Source: Puniceicoccaceae bacterium (GTDB lineage Bacteria > Verrucomicrobiota > Verrucomicrobiia > Opitutales > Coraliomargaritaceae). From it: a stretch of 11,567 nt of DNA. The notes beneath the pieces are model-generated. The model was not told the origin of the DNA and ran no database searches. It saw nothing but the letters and a program-made list of their open reading frames with translations. The position numbers were made by a program, and so were the translations under genes. This document shows positions 1-5,986 of this stretch, one piece after another (the first letter of the stretch is position 1; every line of letters begins with the position of its first letter). Location: contig WTIG01000162.1 of the NCBI GenBank assembly GCA_011522825.1, positions 1 through 11,567 of the forward strand. The letters are read 5' to 3'.

Positions 1-167
1 GCTGTTTCACCACCGGCCCCGGTTGCAGAAATCACAGCGGCGCTCACCGTGAGCCGAGTGCCCCATGCTGGCGAGATACCTAGCGCGCGCGCCAGCATCC
101 GGCTTCCTACCCACGTGGAGCCGATGACAAAGGCAGCATCGAGCGCAGTTGGCTTTTGGTCGGTCAC
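1..167 (-). CDS. small membrane protein, 3' end cut by window edge
   Basis: The gene starts with a GTG that forms a GTGA overlap with the stop of the preceding gene (stop at 166-164), the same coupling seen elsewhere in this unit. It then reads 55 codons and two bases to the window edge without a stop. The product begins (M)TDQKPTALDAAF and has two short hydrophobic stretches, about residues 10-20 and 38-53, so it is probably a small membrane protein. If the window ends are joined after collapsing the shared GC dinucleotide, it continues in frame into the fragment at 11484-11567 and makes an 82-residue protein. No family is recognised. Its place after three genes with C-terminal membrane segments suggests a virion membrane component, which is inference. 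Confidence 0.6.
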   Translation of the reverse strand, partial: MTDQKPTALDAAFVIGSTWVGSRMLARALGISPAWGTRLTVSAAVISATGAGGET

Positions 168-931
168 AGGAAGTACCAAAGGGCGGCGAGGCTGGCAGCT
201 TTGAGAGCTGGGCCTGTGGTGGTTGTCGTTGTTTCGGGCTGACAGGCTGCTTGCGCCTCTCGCAGCTGCTCAAGTGCGAGATCCCGCAGCACAATTGCTT
301 GGCCCAGCTGGCTCTGCTCGGAAACCGCATCCCCGTTGACCCAGTCGCCAGACCCAACCAATAGCGCCAGGATTTGCCGCCAGCCTCGAGCGTTGCCACG
401 CACCCGAACCGGTCCACGGGGCTCGACGCTGGCTCGCATGTATGCGACCCAGTCCTGCCATTCTCGGAAGATGGCTGGCCCAGCGAGCTTCCCGCTTGAG
501 TCCAGGCCCGCACCGGCCTGCGGCAGTGCTGCGCTGAATGTCTTACGGGGTTCACCTCGACGGACAAACGGCATCGAAAGAGCCGCCTCTGGTACTGGCG
601 GGCCGATGGGGTAACCGGCATCACGCAACCAAGCGCCGCAACTCTGGAGCTGGCTGGAGTTGAACTTTCGTCCTGCCAGTGGGAACCCCGCAACGGCTTG
701 CGCGGAAGCGATCGCGTCCTGTCCAGCCTGCGAAATCATCTGTGCGAGGCCAAAGGCATCGCCGAGACGGTTCGTTAGGCGCTCGGACTTTGCCGCCAGC
801 TCGTTCCGCCAAGCACAGGGGTTGTCGGCGAGTCGGTTGGAGTGCGTATCGACAGCTCCAGCGACGTCGTTAACAGCCAGCGACACACCTTGGAAGATGG
901 AATCGATCACACCTGTTACGGGCATGCTCAT
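164..931 (-). CDS. 255-residue protein with Thr-rich linker and C-terminal membrane tail
   Basis: I do not recognise this protein. The start ATG shares one base with the upstream stop (TAATG); a second ATG two codons later is a possible alternative. The N-terminal half is Ala/Gln-rich and probably helical. The middle is richer in Pro, Gly and Trp (for example EWQDWVAYMR and GSGDWVNGD). Near the C-terminus a run of six threonines (about residues 234-239) precedes a short hydrophobic end (about 243-255, ending LAALWYFL). This resembles a tail-anchored protein whose body lies on one side of a membrane. The two genes upstream also end in membrane segments, so a role in the internal membrane or in DNA delivery is plausible but not shown. 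Confidence 0.75.
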   Translation of the reverse strand: MSMPVTGVIDSIFQGVSLAVNDVAGAVDTHSNRLADNPCAWRNELAAKSERLTNRLGDAFGLAQMISQAGQDAIASAQAVAGFPLAGRKFNSSQLQSCGAWLRDAGYPIGPPVPEAALSMPFVRRGEPRKTFSAALPQAGAGLDSSGKLAGPAIFREWQDWVAYMRASVEPRGPVRVRGNARGWRQILALLVGSGDWVNGDAVSEQSQLGQAIVLRDLALEQLREAQAACQPETTTTTTGPALKAASLAALWYFL

Positions 932-1377
932 TAGCGGCGCTCCACGACTGCAAGGGCTAAACGTGCGCCGAAGTACAGCACCAGCGCCCCCCCGATGGTC
1001 AAGCGGCTTTCTCTGTTGAAGTTATCAATCAGATTCCGCGCGCCCTCCGGGCCCTCGTTGGCCAGCGTGTTTCCGGTGTCGAGTTCATCTAGAAGCGCTG
1101 CCGCCACCTCGGCCTGGCCGAAGTCGCCGAGCTGCTCGAGCTGCTCCTTGGTCTTGACCAGTAGAGAGACGGTGCGATCGAACGAGCTGTCCCACCATCC
1201 CAGCATCCACGGCCATTCGAAGGTCGTTGGATCTGAAATTGACCGCAGCATCATCGACGTTCCGATTTCATCGACCCACACGCGGAGCTCGGCGCCTGTA
1301 ACAGCCGCATCCGTTCCCGCGTGCATGCTCACGACGGTATCGGCGAACGATGCAATGCGACGACGAAGTCCGCTCAC
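931..1377 (-). CDS. 148-residue protein with C-terminal membrane segment
   Basis: No family is recognised. Translation starts at a GTG overlapping the stop of the peptidase gene (GTGA), and the stop overlaps the next ATG (TAATG), so the gene sits inside a translationally coupled run. The body looks helical, with a Trp-rich patch at about residues 55-62 (WPWMLGWW) and an acidic helix at about 76-100. A predicted membrane helix lies at about 126-144, followed by VVERR at the end, which would place the bulk of the protein on the other side of the membrane. It sits between the peptidase and another tail-anchored protein, fitting a virion membrane or DNA-delivery cluster. That role is inferred from position. 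Confidence 0.75.
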   Translation of the reverse strand: MSGLRRRIASFADTVVSMHAGTDAAVTGAELRVWVDEIGTSMMLRSISDPTTFEWPWMLGWWDSSFDRTVSLLVKTKEQLEQLGDFGQAEVAAALLDELDTGNTLANEGPEGARNLIDNFNRESRLTIGGALVLYFGARLALAVVERR

Positions 1378-1889
1378 GAGAGCACCCCACTTCGCACCAG
1401 ATACGTGATCCCGCCGATTACTAGACCAGCTCCGAGCAGCGACGGCGGCGCAGCTGTGCGCGCGTTCGGGTCTGGGAGAACGGGATAGTCTCGCCAGTCA
1501 CTGAGCTGGTTGTGTGCCCAATCCCAGCCGTATTTGGCCCCAAGGTTTTCCAGTCCGTATGACGCGGCGAGCTCCGCGATGGGCTCGTAGTGCGCAACGA
1601 CGTTGCTCACGATGCCTTCATCGGTTATCGGATAGACGTCGATCGCTGCACCGGCCCAAGGCTCTGCGACACCTTCACCAGACCAGCGACTGTGAGCGCT
1701 CTGTCCATACTGAGCGTTGGACGTGCCGTTCGCGACTGCTTCCGCCTGTCGTGCTGGAGGCCTGTAGCGGTCATGCAGTAGCCAGTACCTGACACCGGGA
1801 GGTGTCGGAACCTGCTGGAGCTGCGCTCCGAACTCCTCGAGCAAAGGATGCCCCGGGAGCTGCTCGGCCTGGTCGGGCGTGGGGATCAT
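1374..1889 (-). CDS. membrane-anchored M15-like peptidoglycan peptidase
   Basis: Likely a zinc metallopeptidase of the M15 (VanY / L-Ala-D-Glu endopeptidase) type that cuts cell-wall peptide stems. From the ATG used here the protein is 171 residues. It has SAH at 64-66, then GAAID at 80-84 and WDWAH at 122-126. These fit the SxHxxGxAxD pattern and the downstream D-x-x-H, giving H66, D84 and H126 as candidate zinc ligands and D123 as the catalytic acid. H66 and D84 are 18 residues apart, where the family usually has about 7, so the motif carries an insertion. A hydrophobic segment at about 150-166 should anchor it in a membrane. The ATGA overlap with the spike gene fixes the start; a GTG ten codons upstream is the alternative. 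It could act in entry or in lysis. Confidence 0.7.
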   Translation of the reverse strand: MIPTPDQAEQLPGHPLLEEFGAQLQQVPTPPGVRYWLLHDRYRPPARQAEAVANGTSNAQYGQSAHSRWSGEGVAEPWAGAAIDVYPITDEGIVSNVVAHYEPIAELAASYGLENLGAKYGWDWAHNQLSDWRDYPVLPDPNARTAAPPSLLGAGLVIGGITYLVRSGVLS

Positions 1890-2608
1890 GCCGTCACCGA
1901 CAGAGCTGTTACGTCCCACGTGCTGGCCACGATCGTATCGAACGCCAAACCGAGCCAGCTCGAGCCGCTGTAGGGCGTGCCCTCGAAGGTCTTAAACGAC
2001 GCGCCTGCGTACTTGAAATCTATTTCGGCGGTGCGAAACGTGCCTGAGTCGTTGTAATTGAACTCAGTTCGGACGGTCGCTGGCAGTGCGGGCCCGGTTG
2101 CAGCTGTGGCGACGGTCACACCGTCGTCGAAGGCGTTAGCGTTGATGCTGCTCGCCTGTCCATACACCACAGTGCCGGCCGAGTTGTTCCGCGCGACGCT
2201 GTCGGGGTATGGCTGCCAGATACCTACGCCCGCACGGTTCGAGGTCGAGGTGGAGCTGGTCGCGGAGATCGTCGCTTCGATCGCCGAGGAGAACGCTCCT
2301 GGCTGTCCAAGGATGAGGATGGCGCCCTTATCGTTCCCCAGGTACTGCCAGCTCCCGAAAGGAAACTGCCCGCCGGATATCGCCACCTTGGTGAACCGGA
2401 AGCGGCTTCCGTCGTCGTTGATTCCGCTTATGGATGACCCAGGGTCCCAGAGCGTCAGGCCGTCGAGGCCGGTTCCTGAGATAGTCCGGTATCCGCTGGC
2501 GTTCGGCGTGCCTAGCGTGGCATCCCCGCCGCCGTTGGGGCTGTAGCTGGTCGTGACAGCTTCGCCGCCACCGCCTGAACCGCTGCCGCTAAAGACCAAG
2601 CCGTGCAT
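1886..2608 (-). CDS. probable spike or receptor-binding protein, beta-rich
   Basis: A 240-residue protein rich in Gly, Ser, Thr and Asn, with almost no lysine and little predicted helix. It opens with a Gly/Ser-rich flexible segment (about residues 8-16) and continues as alternating polar and hydrophobic strands, for example about 70-78 (RFRFTKVAI) and 178-215. This composition is typical of lectin-like or jelly-roll spike and host-attachment proteins, but I cannot name the fold. The gene begins two bases after the stop of the preceding small beta protein and lies close to the MCP, which supports a virion surface role. The stop overlaps the peptidase start. Spike function is inference from composition and position. 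Confidence 0.6.
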   Translation of the reverse strand: MHGLVFSGSGSGGGGEAVTTSYSPNGGGDATLGTPNASGYRTISGTGLDGLTLWDPGSSISGINDDGSRFRFTKVAISGGQFPFGSWQYLGNDKGAILILGQPGAFSSAIEATISATSSTSTSNRAGVGIWQPYPDSVARNNSAGTVVYGQASSINANAFDDGVTVATAATGPALPATVRTEFNYNDSGTFRTAEIDFKYAGASFKTFEGTPYSGSSWLGLAFDTIVASTWDVTALSVTA

Positions 2609-2610
2609 GG

Positions 2611-2928
2611 CTAGATCCCGATGATTACGAAATCAGGCGTACCAGTAAGGGCCTTGGCGTCGATCTCAATGAGCGGCAGCTCGGCGCAGCCTGGAGCAAA
2701 CAGGGGATACAGGTTTTCCGCTGGGATGCCGAGCGGCGCCAGCGTCGAGTTTTCGCCGACGCGGACCAGGACGGCCCCGGCGACCTGGGCATCCGTTGCC
2801 GAGTCGTAAAAGCCGACTTGGATACCCTTGGCCCCTGGCTGGATGTAGATCCGGGAACCCTCGCCGTAAAACGCATCACTCGACGCCTTTTTGAAGCTAA
2901 ACGGCGCTGTGAGACGGATGTTGGCCAT
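2611..2928 (-). CDS. 105-residue beta-rich protein, probable minor capsid component
   Basis: Not recognised. The product begins MANIRLTAPFSF and is predicted mainly beta (for example RIYIQPG at about 26-32, IQVGFYD at 36-42, AGAVLVRVG at 50-58), with no membrane segment. The start ATG has a Shine-Dalgarno AAGGGA a few bases upstream. It lies directly after the candidate MCP gene, separated by a 44-base gap with a small hairpin, and is followed two bases later by the probable spike gene. A penton, cement or capsid-decorating protein is plausible from this position, but nothing in the sequence proves it. Confidence 0.75.
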   Translation of the reverse strand: MANIRLTAPFSFKKASSDAFYGEGSRIYIQPGAKGIQVGFYDSATDAQVAGAVLVRVGENSTLAPLGIPAENLYPLFAPGCAELPLIEIDAKALTGTPDFVIIGI

Positions 2929-2946
2929 GCGTATCCCTTGCGTGCC

Positions 2947-2964
2947 CTCCGATTATCGGCGGAG
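2947..2964 (-). other. intercistronic hairpin after the MCP gene
   Basis: The 44-base gap between the MCP stop and the next start contains a 5-bp stem (CTCCG/CGGAG) with an 8-base loop. An alternative overlapping stem, CCGA/TCGG, pairs inside it at 2949-2959. No T-run follows, so a rho-independent terminator is unlikely. It could protect the 3' end of MCP mRNA or reduce read-through. Confidence 0.3.
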
Positions 2965-2972
2965 CTCGCTGT

Positions 2973-3902
2973 CTAGCACTTGCTCGGAGCGGAGCGCTTC
3001 AGGACCTGCGGAACGCTGAAGAAGGCGTTGCCGTCGATGGTCGTACCGGTCCCCTGCACCTCGGCGGTGATGACCAACTGATCGCCCGCGGTCACCTCAT
3101 GAATTCCGAAGTTGCAGAAGTTGCGACGACGGAAGGCGTTGAGGACGTTGGGGCTGCTCACGTGCGTACCCTGGCCCACGATCATGTTGTAGTCGCTGCG
3201 GAGGATCATCTGCTTGATGAGGATCGGCAGGTTGTCGTGGGAGTACGCATCGTAGGCATCGGCTGCGACGGTCGTCCCGAGCGTGGCAGCGCCATGCAGG
3301 ACACCTCGACCCAGGTCGATGAATCCGGGGCTGTCAAAGGTGACCGTGATGGTGGACTCATCGCCGGCGCCGTCGATGGCGGCGACCGGAGCCGAGGAGA
3401 TGAACTCACCCCGCCCGAAGATGCTGAAGTCGTCGACGATGCCGCGGAAACGGTCGGGGACGAAGGGCGCCGCGAACGCGATCGGGGCGGTGCCCATGTT
3501 GGTCCGCGTCAAGTTGACCTTGACCACGACCGTGTCGCCCGTCTCCAGCTTGAGATCGGGCAGGCCAAAGAAGTTGGCCTGGCGCTGAACCGCGAAGGCC
3601 ACTGCAGGACCGGACGGGGTGTTCCGGCCACGGACCAGCAGGGACGAACCGTTGAGCGTGATCGCCTCGACACGGCAGGCGGCGGTCAGGTCGGCGACGA
3701 CCAGGTCCGTGCCACCAAGGTCGATGTCGGCTGCGGTCACGGCCAGGACCGAATCGCACAGTCGAAGGATTCCGGGCTCGGACGCGGTGAGAGTCACCTC
3801 GGCAGCGGTGCCCGAAGCGAACGTGTCCTGCAGCGCTGCCGCCATCATCACCTCACGGCGGCGGTGAACGGGAGCGGAGTGCTTGGAGTAGTTGTGCTGC
3901 AT
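2973..3902 (-). CDS. candidate major capsid protein, double jelly-roll type
   Basis: A 309-residue, almost all-beta protein without membrane segments, and the best capsid candidate in the window. Its halves resemble each other at a nearly constant offset of 149-151 residues. PGILRL (43-48) matches PGFIDL (192-197). The segment 90-123 aligns without gaps to 241-274, sharing G92/G243, T95/T246, R107/R258, N110/N261, F111/F262 and the GD pair 122-123/273-274. The AF pair 142-143 matches 293-294. Two tandem copies of one beta fold are expected for a double jelly-roll MCP, and the length suits the smaller members of that lineage. The first ATG has GAGAG upstream; the ATG pair at residues 19-20 is an alternative start. 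Small membrane-protein genes precede it and minor beta proteins follow. Confidence 0.7.
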   Translation of the reverse strand: MQHNYSKHSAPVHRRREVMMAAALQDTFASGTAAEVTLTASEPGILRLCDSVLAVTAADIDLGGTDLVVADLTAACRVEAITLNGSSLLVRGRNTPSGPAVAFAVQRQANFFGLPDLKLETGDTVVVKVNLTRTNMGTAPIAFAAPFVPDRFRGIVDDFSIFGRGEFISSAPVAAIDGAGDESTITVTFDSPGFIDLGRGVLHGAATLGTTVAADAYDAYSHDNLPILIKQMILRSDYNMIVGQGTHVSSPNVLNAFRRRNFCNFGIHEVTAGDQLVITAEVQGTGTTIDGNAFFSVPQVLKRSAPSKC

Positions 3903-3947
3903 CTGCTTGTCTCTCAGGAAGTGAGGTGGGCTCTGCGTGTCGTTCGC

Positions 3948-4376
3948 TTAGGAAGCGAGCGCGCGATCAGCCATCGAGTTGTTGGAGAGCGAACGGGAGC
4001 TGGCCGAGTAGCGCGACTGCGCCGAAGCCAGGGCACGGTTACCGCTCTGGAGGTAGTGGTCCGAGCTGGGCTCGAGCTGGTTCTGTGCGCTGGCGAGCAG
4101 CGACTGTCCAGCGGGGATGAGCGCACCGGCAGCCATTGCGTATCCGATCTGTCGCGCCTGGCCCTTGAGGAGCAGGCCTGAACCCACAGTGAACGCGAGG
4201 GCCACCGGGATCGACGCGCCACCGGGGTAGTTGTTCGACCACGCGAGCGGATCGCTCTCGCCTGCGGCGATGCGCTCGCCTCGGTACTGGGCCACCTTGC
4301 CGAGCACGTAGATGCCACCGGTAGCAGCTGCACCAGCAACGATGATCTTCTTGTAGGGGAGGTTCGCGATCTTCAT
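3948..4376 (-). CDS. 142-residue membrane protein, likely virion membrane
   Basis: The start is set by a clear Shine-Dalgarno GGAGAA just upstream of ATG, 11 bases after the preceding stop. The protein starts MKIANLPYKKIIVAG and has three hydrophobic stretches, at about residues 10-26, 54-70 and 77-96. After these comes a Ser/Ala-rich hydrophilic tail (about 100-142) in which RALAS occurs twice (114-118 and 138-142). No family is recognised. Immediately upstream of the MCP, and after two single-pass membrane proteins, it is a good candidate for a structural protein of an internal virion membrane. Confidence 0.8.
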   Translation of the reverse strand: MKIANLPYKKIIVAGAAATGGIYVLGKVAQYRGERIAAGESDPLAWSNNYPGGASIPVALAFTVGSGLLLKGQARQIGYAMAAGALIPAGQSLLASAQNQLEPSSDHYLQSGNRALASAQSRYSASSRSLSNNSMADRALAS

Positions 4377-4387
4377 GGTTTCTCCAG

Positions 4388-4801
4388 TCAGGCGAGTACG
4401 AAGGCCTGTGGCGTTTCCAGGGGCTGATAGGTCGGACCATCGATGCGAGGATCGCCAGCGCACACGCCGACTTCACGCCCGCTTTGCTGGTCGATGACGG
4501 TTCCGACAAATGGGTTTCCAGCGCTGCCGCACGTTTGCTCGACCACGACAACGGTTCGCCCGTCTGCGGTTTGCACGGTCGTGCTTGGGCTTAGGGCGGG
4601 CCCGCTGGGAGCTGAGCCGCCGATGGTCGGAAGGTCAAAGACATTCCCGCCGCTCGAGCTGCCCGAACCAGACCCAGCGGACCCACCCGCGCCAGACCCA
4701 CCGGAACCAGACCCACCGGCGCCGCTGTCGGCTTGCGCCTGGCGCATAAACAGCAGGTAAGCAGCGAGGCCGACGATCAGGACCTTGGTTCCGTCTTTCA
4801 C
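4388..4801 (-). CDS. 137-residue single-pass membrane protein with Gly/Ser linker
   Basis: GTG start in a GTGA overlap with the upstream stop. The first 25 residues hold a membrane helix (about 6-19, KVLIVGLAAYLLFM). A long flexible Gly/Ser/Ala linker follows at about 26-52, encoded partly by short DNA repeats. The C-terminal domain (about 53-137) looks beta-rich and has two cysteines, C91 and C114, that could form a disulfide. An anchored stalk plus a terminal domain suits a vertex or membrane-to-capsid linker in a lipid-containing phage. No family is recognised and the role is inference. Confidence 0.75.
   Translation of the reverse strand: MKDGTKVLIVGLAAYLLFMRQAQADSGAGGSGSGGSGAGGSAGSGSGSSSGGNVFDLPTIGGSAPSGPALSPSTTVQTADGRTVVVVEQTCGSAGNPFVGTVIDQQSGREVGVCAGDPRIDGPTYQPLETPQAFVLA
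4692..4721. repeat. two tandem 15-base repeats in the Gly/Ser linker
   Basis: Two adjacent copies of CCAGACCCACCGG followed by AA or CG encode part of the GGSGS/GGSGA linker. Degenerate copies flank them from about 4670. Such repeats allow linker length to change by slippage in 5-residue steps. Confidence 0.6.
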
Positions 4802-5010
4802 GCGAACATCCCCGCAAACTCGTTGACCCTGGCGAAAATCTCATCAGGGCGCGGAATGTAGTCGGCGTAGTCGCTTGGAAGCTCGTTGTTGTTCGGTGGC
4901 GGTGCGAGCGTGTTGGACGCACCTCCGGACTGCTGCTGCTGCTGCTGGCCCTTTGGGCGAGCAAGCAGGAACAGACCAGCGACGAGCAGCAAAGCGGTTT
5001 CTGTACGCAC
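4798..5010 (-). CDS. 70-residue single-pass membrane protein with poly-Gln
   Basis: First gene of the minus-strand unit. I prefer the GTG start at 5010 over an ATG at 5115. The longer form would fully overlap the start of the divergent plus-strand gene and leave no promoter space. The shorter form also begins (M)RTETALLLVAGLFLLARPKG, matching the downstream gene in having a membrane helix at the extreme N-terminus. No strong Shine-Dalgarno is visible at this GTG. Residues about 22-27 are six glutamines, followed by a Pro/Asn-rich linker and an acidic C-terminal segment (PRPDEIFARVNEFAGMFA). It is probably a small virion membrane protein; the family is not recognised. Confidence 0.55.
   Translation of the reverse strand: MRTETALLLVAGLFLLARPKGQQQQQQSGGASNTLAPPPNNNELPSDYADYIPRPDEIFARVNEFAGMFA
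4930..4947. repeat. CTG trinucleotide run encoding poly-Gln
   Basis: Six uninterrupted CTG units on the plus strand read as CAG on the coding minus strand and give the Gln run of the small membrane protein. A simple sequence repeat like this is prone to length change. Confidence 0.8.
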
Positions 5011-5034
5011 GGCGCAGACGGTATCCACGGGCAC

Positions 5035-5063
5035 TTGCAAGGCACAACCAATAACCGAATAAT
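5035..5063 (+). promoter_or_regulatory. sigma70-like promoter for the plus-strand genes
   Basis: TTGCAA at 5035-5040 is followed after 17 bases by AATAAT at 5058-5063. The second box matches five of six bases of the consensus -10 and the first matches four of six of the -35. Transcription would begin near 5070, giving a leader of about 44 bases before the ATG at 5114, with AGGGA at 5100-5104 as ribosome binding site. The surrounding bases are clearly richer in A and T than the rest of the window. I could not resolve an equally good minus-strand promoter here, although one is expected. Confidence 0.55.
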
Positions 5064-5084
5064 CCGCAAAGTTCGGATAAACCG
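5046..5084. repeat. imperfect AATAA-CCG repeats in the control region
   Basis: CGAATAATCCG (5056-5066) and CGGATAAACCG (5074-5084) match at 9 of 11 bases with an 18-base period. A third degenerate copy, CCAATAACCG, lies at 5048-5057. They overlap and follow the predicted -10 box, where an operator or replication protein binding site would lie. Confidence 0.35.
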
Positions 5085-5113
5085 ATCCAGACATAAACAC
5101 AGGGACCGCTTTC

Positions 5114-5986
5114 ATGCATCAAATCGCTACCGGATACCGAGATCGCCTAGATCGGCTGATCACCATCGCTCGAAACCGAACCGACTTCGCTTACTTCTCG
5201 GTCGAGCGCATCGGCACGGACGGCAGCGGCGAGTCTGGTCAGGCGCAGATTCGCAGGGTCCCGGATCCGGAGGCTGACGGGGATACGCTCGAGGGCCTGG
5301 ACGTGGACGACGTGGCTGATCGTCTGATCACCGACAAGGAGCTGATCGTCGGTGGCACGTATCAGGTCACGGCCAATTTCTGGGGTGGTGACGAGGGCTC
5401 CAAGATCGATCCGTTCAAGCGGCAGCGGCGCCGAGTGCGGCTGGTCGTTGCTGGCTCTGAGGAGGTGGCGATCGCCGAAGCAAACCGGCCTGGTGACCAT
5501 CGGCTTCTGGATTCGGCAGCGGCGATCATGTCTCAGGTTGGCGACCGTGCGGACGGCACTGCACAGCAGCTCGTGGACAACAGCTGGCAGGCGATGGGAA
5601 TCATCGCTCAGATGCAAAACCAGCGTTTGGCCGACCACATGAACCACCACGCGGACCTGATGGACCTCCACCGCGTGAATCAGGAGCTGCGCGACGAAAA
5701 CTACCGCCTTAAGAACGAGGGCATTTTCACCCAGCTGGCAAAGCTCGAGCCGGCCCAACAGGAAACGGTCATCAACAACGCGATGGGTGCGCTCGGCATC
5801 CTTGTCCAGACTGCGCAGGACGCTTATCAGGAGTCGAAGAAGGACAAGGAAATTGCACGCGAGCAGGCGCAGCTCGCGTTGGAGCTCCAGCGCCTCGAGC
5901 TGGATAAGGCCAAGTCCGTCCCGCCTGTGGTTGCCGACAACGCGGACCAGGCCGTTGCCGAGGAGCCCGCCCCGGCGCCAGCATGA
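5114..5986 (+). CDS. 290-residue coiled-coil protein of unknown function
   Basis: First plus-strand gene, with AGGGA ten bases upstream of ATG. No family is recognised. The N-terminal third (1-115) looks like a small mixed or beta domain ending in a basic patch (about 102-110, KRQRRRVRL). After it, residues about 130-267 are largely helical with strong coiled-coil character, notably about 165-205 and 235-267 (rich in Glu, Gln, Lys and Leu). The end is an acidic/Pro/Ala tail. The gene overlaps the RadA-like ATPase by ATGA, so the two proteins are likely made together and may cooperate, for example as a DNA-binding partner or scaffold for the ATPase. That partnership is inference. Confidence 0.8.
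   Translation: MHQIATGYRDRLDRLITIARNRTDFAYFSVERIGTDGSGESGQAQIRRVPDPEADGDTLEGLDVDDVADRLITDKELIVGGTYQVTANFWGGDEGSKIDPFKRQRRRVRLVVAGSEEVAIAEANRPGDHRLLDSAAAIMSQVGDRADGTAQQLVDNSWQAMGIIAQMQNQRLADHMNHHADLMDLHRVNQELRDENYRLKNEGIFTQLAKLEPAQQETVINNAMGALGILVQTAQDAYQESKKDKEIAREQAQLALELQRLELDKAKSVPPVVADNADQAVAEEPAPAPA

Noticed and set aside
7..693. 228-codon minus-strand frame overlapping the 255-residue gene
   Set aside because: It overlaps the coupled 255-residue frame out of phase and has the Ser/Arg/Cys-rich look of an off-frame reading. The GTGA-coupled frame at 1-167 is the better gene there.
3099..4181. 360-codon open frame on the plus strand opposite the MCP gene
   Set aside because: It lies across the MCP and a membrane-protein gene, is rich in R, G, V and D repeats typical of the complement of a GC-rich gene, and has no ribosome site or family resemblance.
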